64,000 nt of DNA from UBA8752 sp002172485 (GTDB lineage Bacteria > Bacteroidota > Bacteroidia > Flavobacteriales_D > Sanyastnellaceae), in assembly GCA_042089915.1 (NCBI GenBank), contig JBELJZ010000003.1:124001-188000 (forward strand), read 5' to 3'. The notes below the pieces were generated by a model. The model saw nothing but the letters and a program-made list of their open reading frames with translations, ran no database searches and was not told the origin of the DNA. This document shows, piece by piece, positions 27,026-35,608 of the stretch. A program made the translations under genes and the position numbers. Every line of letters starts with the position of its first letter. Within the stretch, counting starts at the first letter, position 1.

Positions 27026-28284
27026 ATTTGATCGTCCGCCCCTCCGCACTGTCTGGAAGGCTGGTTGCGCCGGCGTCCAAGAGCCACATGCAACGGCTCA
27101 TCGCAGCGGCCCTGCTGGCGGACGGAGAATGCTGGATCCGCAATCCCTCCGATGCAGCCGACTGCTGGGCGGCACTGTCCGTGGCCGCCGGGCTGGGTGC
27201 TGACATCGAAGTGGGCTCGAACGCCATCCGGGTGGTCGGAGGGCTCCAGCCCCGTTCCAAAACGTTGGACCTCGGTGAAAGCGGCTTGGGGATGCGGATG
27301 TTCTCCCCCATTGCCGCCTTGCACGACGGGTCATTGACCCTGGAAGCCCAAGGAACCTTGCAACACCGCCCCATGGACGCCATGGCCGAGGCCCTGAGCC
27401 CAGCTGGCGTGAACGTGGTGCTCACGGATGGCCACGCACCGATTCAAATCCAAGGCCCGCTGAAGGGCGGCGAATTCCGGCTCGATGGCAGCTTGTCCAG
27501 CCAATTCCTGACCGGCATGCTCATGGCACTGCCCGCGGCACCTGAGGACAGCGTTGTTCACGTCGACAACCTGAAGAGCCGTCCCTACGTCGACATGACC
27601 ATGGATGTGCTCCAAGCCGTGGGCATCGCCCTGCAACACGACAACCACACGCGCTTTGAGATTCCCGGAGGACAATCCTTCTCGCCCTTCGACCACACGG
27701 TGGCCGGGGATTGGAGTGCCGGGGCTTTCCTGCTCACCATCGCCGCCTTGGCTGGCGACCCGTTCCTCGAAGTCGACGGGCTCGGCAACACCCCAACCCA
27801 GGCAGACCAAGCCGTCACAGGCGCCTTGCTGTATAGCGGCGCCAAAATGATGCGCACCGAATCCGGCATCCGGGTGGACCGCGGGCGGCGCAAAGGATTC
27901 CGATTTGACGCCACCCATTGCCCGGACCTCTTCCCCCCTTTGGCAGCCTACGCCGCATTCTGCACGGGCAAAACCACGCTCACCGGCCTGCACCGCCTCC
28001 AACACAAGGAGAGCAACCGCGGCGAAGCCATCGCCACCGAATTCGCCAAAGCCGGCATTCGCGTCGACCTCTTGCCGGAGGAGGATGCCATGGTGATCCA
28101 CCCGGGCACGGTGCAACCCGCCACTTTTGATGGCCATGGAGACCATCGGATGGTCATGGCCGGCACCGTTCTCGGACTCGCTGGCGCCCCCATGGAAATC
28201 GTGGGCATCGAGGCTGTGGAGAAGAGCTACCCCGCTTTCTTCGACGACTTGTCGGAAGTTGGCGCCGACTTCGGTCGAGCCTGA
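27022..28284 (+). CDS. aroA: 3-phosphoshikimate 1-carboxyvinyltransferase (EPSP synthase)
   Basis: 420 residues from the ATG at 27022, which overlaps the ubiE stop; the longer frame lies inside ubiE. Family landmarks: LVAPASKSHMQRLIAAALLA (about 13-32), LGESGLGMRMFSPIAAL (about 84-100, the Bacteroidota form of the glycine-rich loop), SLSSQFLTGMLMALP, GDWSAGAFLLTIAAL and DHRMVMAGTVLGLAG near the C-terminus. It joins PEP and shikimate-3-phosphate in aromatic amino acid and menaquinone precursor synthesis. Residues differ from the best-known class I loop, as usual in this phylum. Confidence 0.93.
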   Translation: MNLIVRPSALSGRLVAPASKSHMQRLIAAALLADGECWIRNPSDAADCWAALSVAAGLGADIEVGSNAIRVVGGLQPRSKTLDLGESGLGMRMFSPIAALHDGSLTLEAQGTLQHRPMDAMAEALSPAGVNVVLTDGHAPIQIQGPLKGGEFRLDGSLSSQFLTGMLMALPAAPEDSVVHVDNLKSRPYVDMTMDVLQAVGIALQHDNHTRFEIPGGQSFSPFDHTVAGDWSAGAFLLTIAALAGDPFLEVDGLGNTPTQADQAVTGALLYSGAKMMRTESGIRVDRGRRKGFRFDATHCPDLFPPLAAYAAFCTGKTTLTGLHRLQHKESNRGEAIATEFAKAGIRVDLLPEEDAMVIHPGTVQPATFDGHGDHRMVMAGTVLGLAGAPMEIVGIEAVEKSYPAFFDDLSEVGADFGRA

Positions 28285-28312
28285 TTCGGTCTCTCCGATC
28301 TTGGGACCGGAG

Positions 28313-29182
28313 ATGCCAACCCGCCTTCCCATCGCCCCCACTCCCCCGGCCCACCTCCGGGAGTTCCTTCGCGCCGCACGCGGATGGTTCGAGGCATTCG
28401 GCATCCTGAGGAAATACCGACTACAAACCTACCACATTGCAGGACCCGCTGTTCTGCTGTGCATCACCATGGCGGGTGCGGGATTGACCCAATCCCTCGC
28501 CGATGCGTTGCGCGATGCGTTGACCTCTGGCTTGTCGTCCGCAGGACTCGACCTTAACAACCTGGCCAGCTCCCCGGATGCCTGGTACTCCGACGCGTTG
28601 CTCTGGGGGGCGTCCAAACTGGACTGGATGCTCGAATGGGGCCTGAGCCTGTTGGTCTTCTGGCTCAAACTCAAACTCACCAAGTACCTGCTTTTGACCC
28701 TGATGGCCCCCGTCATGAGCGCACTGGCCGGGGCCATTCGACAGCGCGAAACCGGGACGTCCACCCCCTTCACGGTGCGGCAATTGTTGCGGGACCTCTA
28801 CCGGGGCGTCCGCATGTCTGTGGCCCTGTTGGCTGCCGAATTGGGGCTGTCCCTCGGGTTGGCGGTGATCGGCCTGCTCCTGACCGTGTTTGCTGCGCCA
28901 GTGGCGGTTTTGCTGTCCCCTGTGCTCCTCGTGACCGGCTGGGCCATCGGCGCGTACTTCTATGGAGCCGCTGTGTTCGATGCGGTCTACGAACAGTCCG
29001 AACTCGACTGGCGCGCCTCGTTGAGTCGGGGCTGGGCCGAGCGCGGTCGCCTGCTCGGCATTGGCAGCGTGTTCTCCTTGCTGCTCGCCGTGCCCTTGCT
29101 CGGCGTGTTCCTCGCCACCTTCCTAGGCCCCATTCCCTGCACTGCCGCAGCGGCCCGATTGACCTTCACCCCTGATCCATGA
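28313..29182 (+). CDS. EI24 domain (CysZ-like) membrane protein
   Basis: 289 residues from the ATG at 28313; the open frame upstream overlaps aroA and is not homologous-looking. It begins with a Pro-rich cytoplasmic stretch and FLRAARGWFEAFGIL, then has about five to six hydrophobic segments (around 47-65, 105-145, 185-230, 255-280). The pattern and the TKYLLLTLMAPVMSALAGAI segment fit the EI24/CysZ superfamily. E. coli CysZ moves sulfate, but that role cannot be transferred here. It overlaps mpl by four bases. Confidence 0.75.
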   Translation: MPTRLPIAPTPPAHLREFLRAARGWFEAFGILRKYRLQTYHIAGPAVLLCITMAGAGLTQSLADALRDALTSGLSSAGLDLNNLASSPDAWYSDALLWGASKLDWMLEWGLSLLVFWLKLKLTKYLLLTLMAPVMSALAGAIRQRETGTSTPFTVRQLLRDLYRGVRMSVALLAAELGLSLGLAVIGLLLTVFAAPVAVLLSPVLLVTGWAIGAYFYGAAVFDAVYEQSELDWRASLSRGWAERGRLLGIGSVFSLLLAVPLLGVFLATFLGPIPCTAAAARLTFTPDP

Positions 29183-30555
29183 ATGTCCATTTCATTGCCA
29201 TCGGCGGCGCAGCCATGCACAACCTGGCACTGGCCCTCCACCACCAAGGCCACACCGTGACCGGTTCCGATGACGCCATCCACGACCCCAGCCGGAGCCG
29301 ACTGGCCGCTGCCGGCCTCCTCCCCGGTGCCATGGGCTGGCAGCCCGACCGCATCCATGCGGGACTGGACAAGGTCATCCTCGGCATGCACGCCCGGCCG
29401 GACAACCCCGAACTCGCCCGGGCGCAAGCGCTCGGCCTCCCGGTGGTCAGCTATCCCGAGTACCTGTTCGAGGCCGCCCAAGACAAACGGCGGATTGTGG
29501 TCGCGGGCAGCCACGGCAAGACATCGATTACCGCCATGCTGCTCCATGTGATGCACCGCCTGGGACGGACGCCCGATTTCATGGTCGGTGCCCAACTGAC
29601 CGGTTTCGACCGGATGGTGCGCCTCACGGACGCACCGGACATGCTGCTCGAGGGCGACGAGTACCTGAGTTCTCCTTTGGACCTCACCCCCAAATTCCAT
29701 TGGTATCGCCCCCACCTCACTATCATCACCGGCGTGGCCTGGGACCACATCAATGTTTTCCCAGACCCGGACGTCTACCGCGCCCAATTCGAGGAATACC
29801 TGCGGCGGGTCGAACACGGAGGATGCGTGGTGTGGTGCGCTGAGGACATGGAATTGAAACGGGCTGTCGAGGCCGTGGCGCCAGCGCGAAGCGACATCGA
29901 ATGGGTGCCCTACGCCATGCCGGAGCACACTCTGGTGGACGGCACCTTGCACCTGAAGACGGCAGACGGCCCGAAGCCCTTGCAGCTGGTCGGATCGCAC
30001 AACGTCCTCAATTTGGCCGGTGCCATGGCCTTGGCGGAACGGTGGGGCGTGACACCCGAGGAATTCACCCAAGCCGTGGCCGATTTCTCCGGAGCGGCTG
30101 GACGGCTGGAGCGACGCTTGGACCGGACACTGGAGGGTGGGGCATGCACCGTGTTCCGCGACTTCGCCCATGCCCCCTCAAAGGTGGCCGCAACCACCAG
30201 CGCCATTGCCAGTCAATTCGCTGACAGAAAGGTCGTTGCAGTCCTTGAGCTCCATACATTTTCAAGCCTAAACCCCGCTTTCATCCCCACGTATGCAGGT
30301 GCACTGGATGCGGCAGACGAAGCTTGGGTCTGTTACTCACCGGATGTGCTGGCCCAGAAGCGGCTTCCGCCCCTCGATGCGGAGAAAGTCCAGACCGCTT
30401 TTCAGAATCCGAGCCTCCACGTCACACCGGACCCCGCAGAACTCGCTGAGGCTGTCCGTGACGCTGCAGGGCCCAACACGGTCTTCCTGCTCATGAGTTC
30501 TGGGCGCTTTGAGGGCGTCGACCTTGTGGACGCCATCCGCACCGCGCTGGACTGA
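29179..30555 (+). CDS. mpl: UDP-N-acetylmuramate:L-alanyl-gamma-D-glutamyl-meso-diaminopimelate ligase (Mpl-type Mur ligase)
   Basis: 458 residues. The N-terminal Rossmann start HFIAIGGAAMHNLALALHHQ (about 4-23), the ATP loop VVAGSHGKTSITAMLLH (about 108-124), LEGDEYLSSPLDLTPKF and the C-domain FRDFAHAPSKVAATTSA are those of Mpl rather than MurC: the acceptor-site and metal-site patterns and the lack of the MurC N-domain extension agree. It ligates recycled murein tripeptide to UDP-MurNAc in the cytoplasm. Start overlaps the EI24 gene stop by four bases. Confidence 0.9.
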   Translation: MNVHFIAIGGAAMHNLALALHHQGHTVTGSDDAIHDPSRSRLAAAGLLPGAMGWQPDRIHAGLDKVILGMHARPDNPELARAQALGLPVVSYPEYLFEAAQDKRRIVVAGSHGKTSITAMLLHVMHRLGRTPDFMVGAQLTGFDRMVRLTDAPDMLLEGDEYLSSPLDLTPKFHWYRPHLTIITGVAWDHINVFPDPDVYRAQFEEYLRRVEHGGCVVWCAEDMELKRAVEAVAPARSDIEWVPYAMPEHTLVDGTLHLKTADGPKPLQLVGSHNVLNLAGAMALAERWGVTPEEFTQAVADFSGAAGRLERRLDRTLEGGACTVFRDFAHAPSKVAATTSAIASQFADRKVVAVLELHTFSSLNPAFIPTYAGALDAADEAWVCYSPDVLAQKRLPPLDAEKVQTAFQNPSLHVTPDPAELAEAVRDAAGPNTVFLLMSSGRFEGVDLVDAIRTALD

Positions 30556-30561
30556 ATCGAA

Positions 30562-31383
30562 TCAGCCGAGGACCACGTCCAGCACCATCATCAGGACAAA
30601 ACCGAGTACGAACCCCAAGGTCGCCACATCGGTGTATTTGTCACGCTGGGTTTCGGGGATCACTTCCTCCACCACCACGTAAATCATGGCCCCTGCCGCG
30701 AAGGCCAGCGCGTAAGGCAAGAGCGGCTCGATGGTCAACACCGTGATGGCCCCCACCACACCGGCCACAGGCTCCACGATGGCGCTCAGCTGACCAAACC
30801 AAAAGGAGCGCCCGCGGGACACTCCCTGCCGGCGAAGCGGCATGCTGACCGCAATGCCTTCCGGGAAATTTTGGATGCCAATGCCGATGGCCAAAGCCAA
30901 GGCACCTCCGATGGTGGCGCCTTCGATGCCAGCCGCGGCACCGCCAAACAGCACGCCGACGGCCAATCCCTCCGGAATGTTGTGCAAGGTGATGGCCAGC
31001 ACAAGCAAAGTGGTGCGGTGCCAATCCGTCTTGGGGCCCTCCGCTTCGCTGCGGTCAAAATTGATGTGCAGGTGGGGCGTGAGTTTGTCCAACGCAAACA
31101 GGAACAACGCCCCCACGATGAAGCCAATCGCCGCAGGTGTGACGGACGCCAAGCCCTCCCCACCGGTCATGTCCATGGCGGGAATCAGCAGACCAAAACA
31201 ACTCGCTGCGATCATCACACCGCCGGTGAATCCCAGCATCCCATCCAGCAACCGCCGATGCAGCGTCTTGAAAAAGAACACCAGCGACGCACCCGCGGCG
31301 GTCATCAGCCAGGTAAAGGTGGTTGCAAGGAGCGCCGCGGTCACGGGCCCGGACTCTTGAAGGAAGGTCTCAATGAACTGCAT
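30562..31383 (-). CDS. ZIP family divalent metal transporter
   Basis: 273 residues from the ATG at 31383, with about eight membrane segments. The two ZIP metal-site helices are clear: ITLHNIPEGLAVGVLFGGAA (about 142-161) and GIGIQNFPEGIAVSMPL (about 178-194), each with the H/N-x-x-P-E-G core. A His/Asp-bearing loop (LTPHLHINFDRSEAEG) lies before helix IV. It imports zinc, manganese or iron. It starts 11 bases after the DtxR/MntR-type regulator gene, so manganese or iron is likely; the pair probably forms a self-regulated uptake operon. Confidence 0.92.
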   Translation of the reverse strand: MQFIETFLQESGPVTAALLATTFTWLMTAAGASLVFFFKTLHRRLLDGMLGFTGGVMIAASCFGLLIPAMDMTGGEGLASVTPAAIGFIVGALFLFALDKLTPHLHINFDRSEAEGPKTDWHRTTLLVLAITLHNIPEGLAVGVLFGGAAAGIEGATIGGALALAIGIGIQNFPEGIAVSMPLRRQGVSRGRSFWFGQLSAIVEPVAGVVGAITVLTIEPLLPYALAFAAGAMIYVVVEEVIPETQRDKYTDVATLGFVLGFVLMMVLDVVLG

Positions 31384-31394
31384 GTGAGTGTTTT

Positions 31395-32090
31395 TCAAGG
31401 AAATGGAATGGACGGCGCCTCGGCGTCTTGGTCGACCCAGAGGCGCTCGCAAACCGAGGGGGACAACATTTGAACGTCTTCGCCGCTGTCAGCAAAGCGG
31501 ACCTCCAAGCTGCCGTCAAAGGCGTGCCGCCGGATCACGGTCAACCGGGTGCCCAGCGAAATGCCCAGGACACCGAGGTGGCGGAGGAACGCATCGCGGC
31601 CATCCACGACCCCCACCACGATGAGTTCCAGATGGCGTGGGGCCTCGGACAGCAACGTGCGCGCAGCCACGGAGCGGAAGCGGCCATTGGGTCCGGGAAT
31701 GGCATCTCCGTGGGGGTCCAGCTTCGGAAACCCGAGGAAGGCATCCAGCCGGTTGGTCAGCTCCACACTGTTGATGTGCTCCAACTCTTCGGCGATGTCG
31801 TGAACCTGGTCCCAATCGAAGCCCAGGTGGTCCACCAGAAAGGACTCCCACAGACGGTGGCGACGCACGATGTCCATGGCAATTCGCTGTCCGCTGTCGG
31901 TGAGCTGCACACCATGGTAACGCTTGTGCACCACCCACCCCTTGGCCCCCAGTTTCTTGAGCATGGCCGATGTGCTCGCCGGCGTGGCCGACACGCGGTC
32001 CGCGAGATCGGTGGTGCTGACCTTCTCTTGCCCTTCTTCTTGGATGTGCAGAATGGCTTTGAGGTAATTCTCGTCGCTGACCGTGGGCAT
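31395..32090 (-). CDS. mntR: DtxR/MntR family metal-dependent transcriptional repressor
   Basis: 231 residues from the ATG at 32090. A winged helix-turn-helix (about 5-65: TTDLADRVSATPASTSAMLKK, cited in part) is followed by the metal-binding dimerisation domain with RHRLWESFLVDHLG and DIAEELEHINS (about 77-110) and a C-terminal FeoA/SH3-like domain (about 160-231). These proteins bind DNA when loaded with Mn(II) or Fe(II) and repress uptake genes. Its neighbour is a ZIP transporter, and a perfect 10-bp inverted repeat lies just upstream of its promoter-like element, consistent with autoregulation. Confidence 0.92.
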   Translation of the reverse strand: MPTVSDENYLKAILHIQEEGQEKVSTTDLADRVSATPASTSAMLKKLGAKGWVVHKRYHGVQLTDSGQRIAMDIVRRHRLWESFLVDHLGFDWDQVHDIAEELEHINSVELTNRLDAFLGFPKLDPHGDAIPGPNGRFRSVAARTLLSEAPRHLELIVVGVVDGRDAFLRHLGVLGISLGTRLTVIRRHAFDGSLEVRFADSGEDVQMLSPSVCERLWVDQDAEAPSIPFP

Positions 32091-32098
32091 GGAAGCCG

Positions 32099-32106
32099 CG
32101 AAATTA
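32099..32106 (-). promoter_or_regulatory. Promoter -7-like element for the mntR-ZIP operon
   Basis: Minus-strand TAATTTCG, eight bases before the ATG at 32090. The inverted repeat at 32120-32145 begins 14 bases upstream of it, where RNA polymerase would contact the -33 region. Confidence 0.45.
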
Positions 32107-32119
32107 GACGAGAACAAAT

Positions 32120-32145
32120 TGATTTTTAGCCTCAACTAAAAATCA
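32120..32145. promoter_or_regulatory. Candidate MntR/DtxR operator: perfect 10-bp inverted repeat
   Basis: Left arm TGATTTTTAG (32120-32129), six-base spacer, right arm CTAAAAATCA (32136-32145); the arms are perfectly complementary. It lies between the divergent mntR and sixA-like genes, 14 bases upstream of the mntR -7-like element. The TTTTTAG/CTAAAAA core is similar in character to known MntR/DtxR boxes. Binding by this MntR is inferred from position. Confidence 0.6.
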
Positions 32146-32180
32146 TTTCAATCTGCTCACGAAATTTGTTTGCAGTCTGA

Positions 32181-32188
32181 TAAATTCT
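32181..32188 (+). promoter_or_regulatory. Promoter -7-like element for the sixA-like gene
   Basis: TAAATTCT, three bases before the ATG at 32192. Match to TAnnTTTG is partial. Confidence 0.3.
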
Positions 32189-32191
32189 GAG

Positions 32192-32671
32192 ATGCTTGAA
32201 TTGTTCCTCCTCCGCCATGGGAAAGCCGAACCAGCGCGCATTGGCCAGCGTGACCATGAGCGCCCGTTGGCTGAGCGCGGCCGAATGGAAGCCCATCGCC
32301 AAGGCTTGGCTTTTCCCTGCAAGGCCTCAGACGCCCTCGTGGTGAGCGATGCTGTTCGGACACAGCAGACGCTGCAATCCCTCCTCGACGCCTGGGACAG
32401 CGCGCCGCCGCACCACATCACGCCCACCGGTTACCTCGCTGATGCGGATACTTGGGTAGATCTCATTGGCATGACCGATGCAAACACCAAGCGGCTGTGG
32501 GTCGTGGGGCACAACCCCGGCATCAGCGATCTGGTCCTGCAGTTGACAGGCGATCGGATTGGCATGTCGACCGCCGATGTGGTCCACATCGAACTGGAGG
32601 TGGCCAACTGGAGCGGGGTGGGCAAAGGATCGGGGCACCTGAAGGGCCACCACCCGGGACGGAACGCGTAA
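32192..32671 (+). CDS. SixA-like histidine phosphatase
   Basis: 159 residues of the histidine phosphatase (phosphoglycerate mutase-like) superfamily. The catalytic LRHGKAEP motif is at residues 7-14 (Arg8, His9), a second arginine is in SDAVRTQQT, and VVGHNPGISDLVLQL (about 104-118) supplies the second active-site histidine. SixA removes phosphate from phosphohistidine on histidine-containing phosphotransfer proteins; the substrate here is unproven. It is divergent from mntR and nine bases upstream of the AI-2E family gene. Confidence 0.85.
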   Translation: MLELFLLRHGKAEPARIGQRDHERPLAERGRMEAHRQGLAFPCKASDALVVSDAVRTQQTLQSLLDAWDSAPPHHITPTGYLADADTWVDLIGMTDANTKRLWVVGHNPGISDLVLQLTGDRIGMSTADVVHIELEVANWSGVGKGSGHLKGHHPGRNA

Positions 32672-32676
32672 TTTCC
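32669..32676 (+). promoter_or_regulatory. Promoter -7-like element for the AI-2E family gene
   Basis: TAATTTCC, four bases before the ATG at 32681; its TAA is also the stop codon of the sixA-like gene. Confidence 0.33.
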
Positions 32677-32680
32677 CGAC

Positions 32681-33820
32681 ATGGAGAACACCTCGCAGGA
32701 CCAGGACATCCTGTCGCTCCGCCCTTTCAAAGCGGAATTCTGGACGCTGCGCCGCATCGCCGGCATCATCGGCTTGTCCTTGTTGTTGGGTGCCTTGTTC
32801 CGGTTTTCGGACCTGACGGCCTACCTCATCCTGTCGATCGCGTTGAGCTTCATTGGACGCCCTCTGGTTCAATGGTGTGACCGGACGCGCATCGCAGGAC
32901 GCGCCATCGGCTCCACCGTCGGCGCCGTCTTGGCGCTCGCCTTGATGTTCCTGGGATTCAGTTTGCTCGTCAGTCTGTTTGCCCCACTCATTACTGCAGA
33001 AGCCCAAGTGCTGAGTGCGATCGACTTCGAGGGTACGGCGCGCGATCTCAGCACATTGGTCCATGACCTCACCCCCATGTTCCTCGACCAAGGGGAGGAT
33101 CCGCTCGCATGGCTCGACACGGCCAACCTCAGTCAGGCCCTCAGCTCGACGTTGGGTGCCAATGGCCTCGGCGGCTTCCTCAGCGGCATCTTTTCGCTGG
33201 CCGGCAATCTCGTCATCGCCGTGTTCAGCATTTCCTTCATGACCTTCTTCTTTCTCAAGGACCGCCAGCTCTTTCCCGGTATCCTGAAGGCGCTGACGCC
33301 CGACCGCCATGTGCCACGGCTGGAGCGGGTTCTGGAGAATTCGACCCAGCTGCTGACCCGGTATTTCATCGGACTCGCCGTCCAGGTCGCCATCATCACC
33401 ACCATCATCACCAGCGGCCTTCTGTTGCTCGGCGTACCCAATGCGTTCCTCATCGGATTCCTCGCAGGACTGCTCAATCTCATCCCCTACGTCGGCCCCC
33501 TCCTGGGTGCAGGCTTGGGGCTGGGCCTCATCCTCACCACCCACCTGCAAGCCCCCGATCTGGGCAGCTTGATGGGCCAGGCTGCCCTCGTCTTCCTGGC
33601 AGGCCAATTGGCCGACAACTTCTTTACGCAGCCCGTCATTTTTGCCGGCAGCGTCAAGGCGCATCCCCTCGAAATCTTCCTGCTCATCAGCATTGCGGGG
33701 AGCCTTGCTGGCATCACCGGTATGATGCTGGCCATCCCCGCATACTCGGTGATCCGGGTACTGGCCAAAGAATTCCTCAGCGGATTCAAGGTGATCCAAG
33801 CGCTGACCGACGAACTCTGA
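32681..33820 (+). CDS. AI-2E family transporter (PerM/YhhT type)
   Basis: 379 residues with about seven to eight hydrophobic segments. After two or three N-terminal helices there is a hydrophilic stretch (about 110-170), then a C-terminal membrane half with FLIGFLAGLLNLIPYVGPLLGA (cited in part; about 255-276), the conserved motif of this family. Members export varied solutes; only one was linked to autoinducer-2, so that substrate should not be assumed. A small hairpin follows the stop. Confidence 0.88.
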   Translation: MENTSQDQDILSLRPFKAEFWTLRRIAGIIGLSLLLGALFRFSDLTAYLILSIALSFIGRPLVQWCDRTRIAGRAIGSTVGAVLALALMFLGFSLLVSLFAPLITAEAQVLSAIDFEGTARDLSTLVHDLTPMFLDQGEDPLAWLDTANLSQALSSTLGANGLGGFLSGIFSLAGNLVIAVFSISFMTFFFLKDRQLFPGILKALTPDRHVPRLERVLENSTQLLTRYFIGLAVQVAIITTIITSGLLLLGVPNAFLIGFLAGLLNLIPYVGPLLGAGLGLGLILTTHLQAPDLGSLMGQAALVFLAGQLADNFFTQPVIFAGSVKAHPLEIFLLISIAGSLAGITGMMLAIPAYSVIRVLAKEFLSGFKVIQALTDEL

Positions 33821-33834
33821 GCCTGCGAACAGGC
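33821..33834 (+). terminator. Small hairpin after the AI-2E family gene, possible terminator
   Basis: GCCTG-CGAA-CAGGC, a five-base-pair stem with a four-base loop immediately after the stop codon. No T-tract follows, so it may be a weak or non-classical terminator ahead of pyrG. Confidence 0.25.
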
Positions 33835-33883
33835 CGCGTTGAAAACGGGTACAACTTTGGTTCGCCGTCCCAGCGAGGCGACG

Positions 33884-33891
33884 TACCTTGT
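33884..33891 (+). promoter_or_regulatory. Promoter -7-like element for pyrG
   Basis: TACCTTGT, eight bases before the ATG at 33900. The TTG at 33888 falls inside the element, which argues against that codon as the start. Confidence 0.38.
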
Positions 33892-33899
33892 CACCCCGT

Positions 33900-35579
33900 A
33901 TGCACGGCTCTACGGGAACGGCGAAAGCCACCAAATACATCTTTGTGACGGGAGGCGTGTCCTCCAGCCTAGGTAAAGGCATCATCAGCGCATCGTTGGC
34001 CAAGCTGCTGCAGGCCCGTGGCATGAAGGTGACCATCCAGAAACTGGACCCCTACATCAACATTGATCCGGGCACCCTCAACCCCTACGAACACGGGGAA
34101 TGCTTCGTCACCGATGACGGTGCTGAGACCGACCTTGACCTGGGCCACTACGAGCGTTTCCTCGATGTGCCGACCTCACAGGCCAACAACATCACTACCG
34201 GACGCATCTACCAGAGCGTCATCGACAAAGAGCGCCGGGGAGAATACCTCGGCCGCACCGTGCAGGTCATTCCGCACATCACTGACGAGATCAAACGGTG
34301 CGTGCAAATTCTCGGCTCAGGCGACGAGTACGATTTTGTGATCACGGAGATCGGAGGCACCGTCGGTGACATTGAATCCCTCCCCTACGTGGAAGCCGTG
34401 CGCCAGATGCGCTGGGAGCACCCCGAAGACACCTTGGTCGTGCACCTCACATTGGTGCCCTATCTCTCCGCCGCTGGAGAATTGAAAACCAAGCCGACCC
34501 AACACAGCGTCAAGCAACTGCTCGAATTCGGTGTTCAGCCCGATGTCCTGGTGTGCCGGACAGAGCACGAACTCACCCGGTCCATCCGCAACAAATTGGC
34601 CCGTTTCTGCAACGTGGACGAAGAAGCGGTGATTCAGTCCATTGATGCCCAGTCCATTTATGAAGTGCCCATCCTCATGCAAGAGGAGCGCCTCGATGAA
34701 GTGGTGCTGATGAAGCTGGGCGTGGATTCGCGGGCTGTGGTCAACCTCGACAGCTGGAATCAATTCCTCTCCCGCAACAAAAAGCCGAATCGCACGGTGC
34801 GCGTGGCCCTGGTCGGCAAGTATGTCGAATTGAAGGACAGCTACAAGAGCATTGCGGAATCCTTCACCCACGCGGGTGCAGCGAGCAACCTCGCCGTCGA
34901 TCTCAAGTGGGTTCACTCCGAGCAAGTCCATAAGGACAATGTGGAAGAGGCCTTTGCCGATGTTGACGGCATCCTTGTGGCCCCCGGCTTCGGATCCCGT
35001 GGCATTGACGGCAAAATCGAAGCCATCCGCTACGCACGAGAAAACGGCATCCCCTTCTTCGGGATTTGCCTGGGCATGCAATGCGCGGTCATCGAATTCG
35101 CCCGCAACGTGCTCGGTCTTGAAGAAGCGCACAGCACGGAGATCAAAGACTACACGCCGCACCCCGTCATCGACATGATGGAGGAGCAGAAGAACATCGC
35201 CGACATGGGCGGTACAATGCGCCGGGGAGCCTACCCTTGCGCACTGGCCCCCGGATCACACGCTTCCGCCGCCTATGGAAAAGCACGAATCGAAGAGCGC
35301 CACCGGCACCGCTACGAATTCAACGACCAGTACCGCGAACAATTCGCCGAGGCCGGCATGGTTCCAACGGGCACGCACCCGGATTCCGGGCTCGTGGAGA
35401 TTGTCGAGATTCCCGACCATCCGTGGTTCGTAGGTGCCCAATTCCACCCGGAATACAAAAGCACCGTGGTCACCCCCCACCCGCTCTTCAAGGGATTCCT
35501 TCAGGCCATCGTCAAGCTGCAGGATTCACGAGATGTGCCGTCCTCCGCAAAGCGGGACACAGGGAGCGAATCCGCCTGA
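33900..35579 (+). CDS. pyrG: CTP synthase
   Basis: 559 residues from the ATG at 33900. The synthetase domain opens with KYIFVTGGVSSSLGKGIISA (about 12-31) and contains DPYINIDPGTLNPYEHGECF and FVITEIGGTVGDIESLPYV. The C-terminal class I glutamine amidotransferase has PFFGICLGMQCAVIEFARN with the nucleophile Cys, and the His-Glu pair near QFHPEYKS. The enzyme aminates UTP to CTP using glutamine and ATP. An upstream in-frame TTG at 33888 exists but is less likely. Confidence 0.97.
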   Translation: MHGSTGTAKATKYIFVTGGVSSSLGKGIISASLAKLLQARGMKVTIQKLDPYINIDPGTLNPYEHGECFVTDDGAETDLDLGHYERFLDVPTSQANNITTGRIYQSVIDKERRGEYLGRTVQVIPHITDEIKRCVQILGSGDEYDFVITEIGGTVGDIESLPYVEAVRQMRWEHPEDTLVVHLTLVPYLSAAGELKTKPTQHSVKQLLEFGVQPDVLVCRTEHELTRSIRNKLARFCNVDEEAVIQSIDAQSIYEVPILMQEERLDEVVLMKLGVDSRAVVNLDSWNQFLSRNKKPNRTVRVALVGKYVELKDSYKSIAESFTHAGAASNLAVDLKWVHSEQVHKDNVEEAFADVDGILVAPGFGSRGIDGKIEAIRYARENGIPFFGICLGMQCAVIEFARNVLGLEEAHSTEIKDYTPHPVIDMMEEQKNIADMGGTMRRGAYPCALAPGSHASAAYGKARIEERHRHRYEFNDQYREQFAEAGMVPTGTHPDSGLVEIVEIPDHPWFVGAQFHPEYKSTVVTPHPLFKGFLQAIVKLQDSRDVPSSAKRDTGSESA

Positions 35580-35608
35580 CCGTCCAGGGGTTGGAATTGG
35601 GGAAACCG

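Noticed and set aside
33839..33858. CAACTTTG upstream of pyrG as an alternative promoter element
   Set aside because: Lacks the first T of the consensus and has no suitably spaced -33 element; the TACCTTGT nearer the ATG fits the local pattern better.
32327..34036. 569-residue minus-strand open frame across sixA, AI-2E and pyrG genes
   Set aside because: Spans three plus-strand genes with intact motifs; Gln/Glu/Asp-rich shadow.
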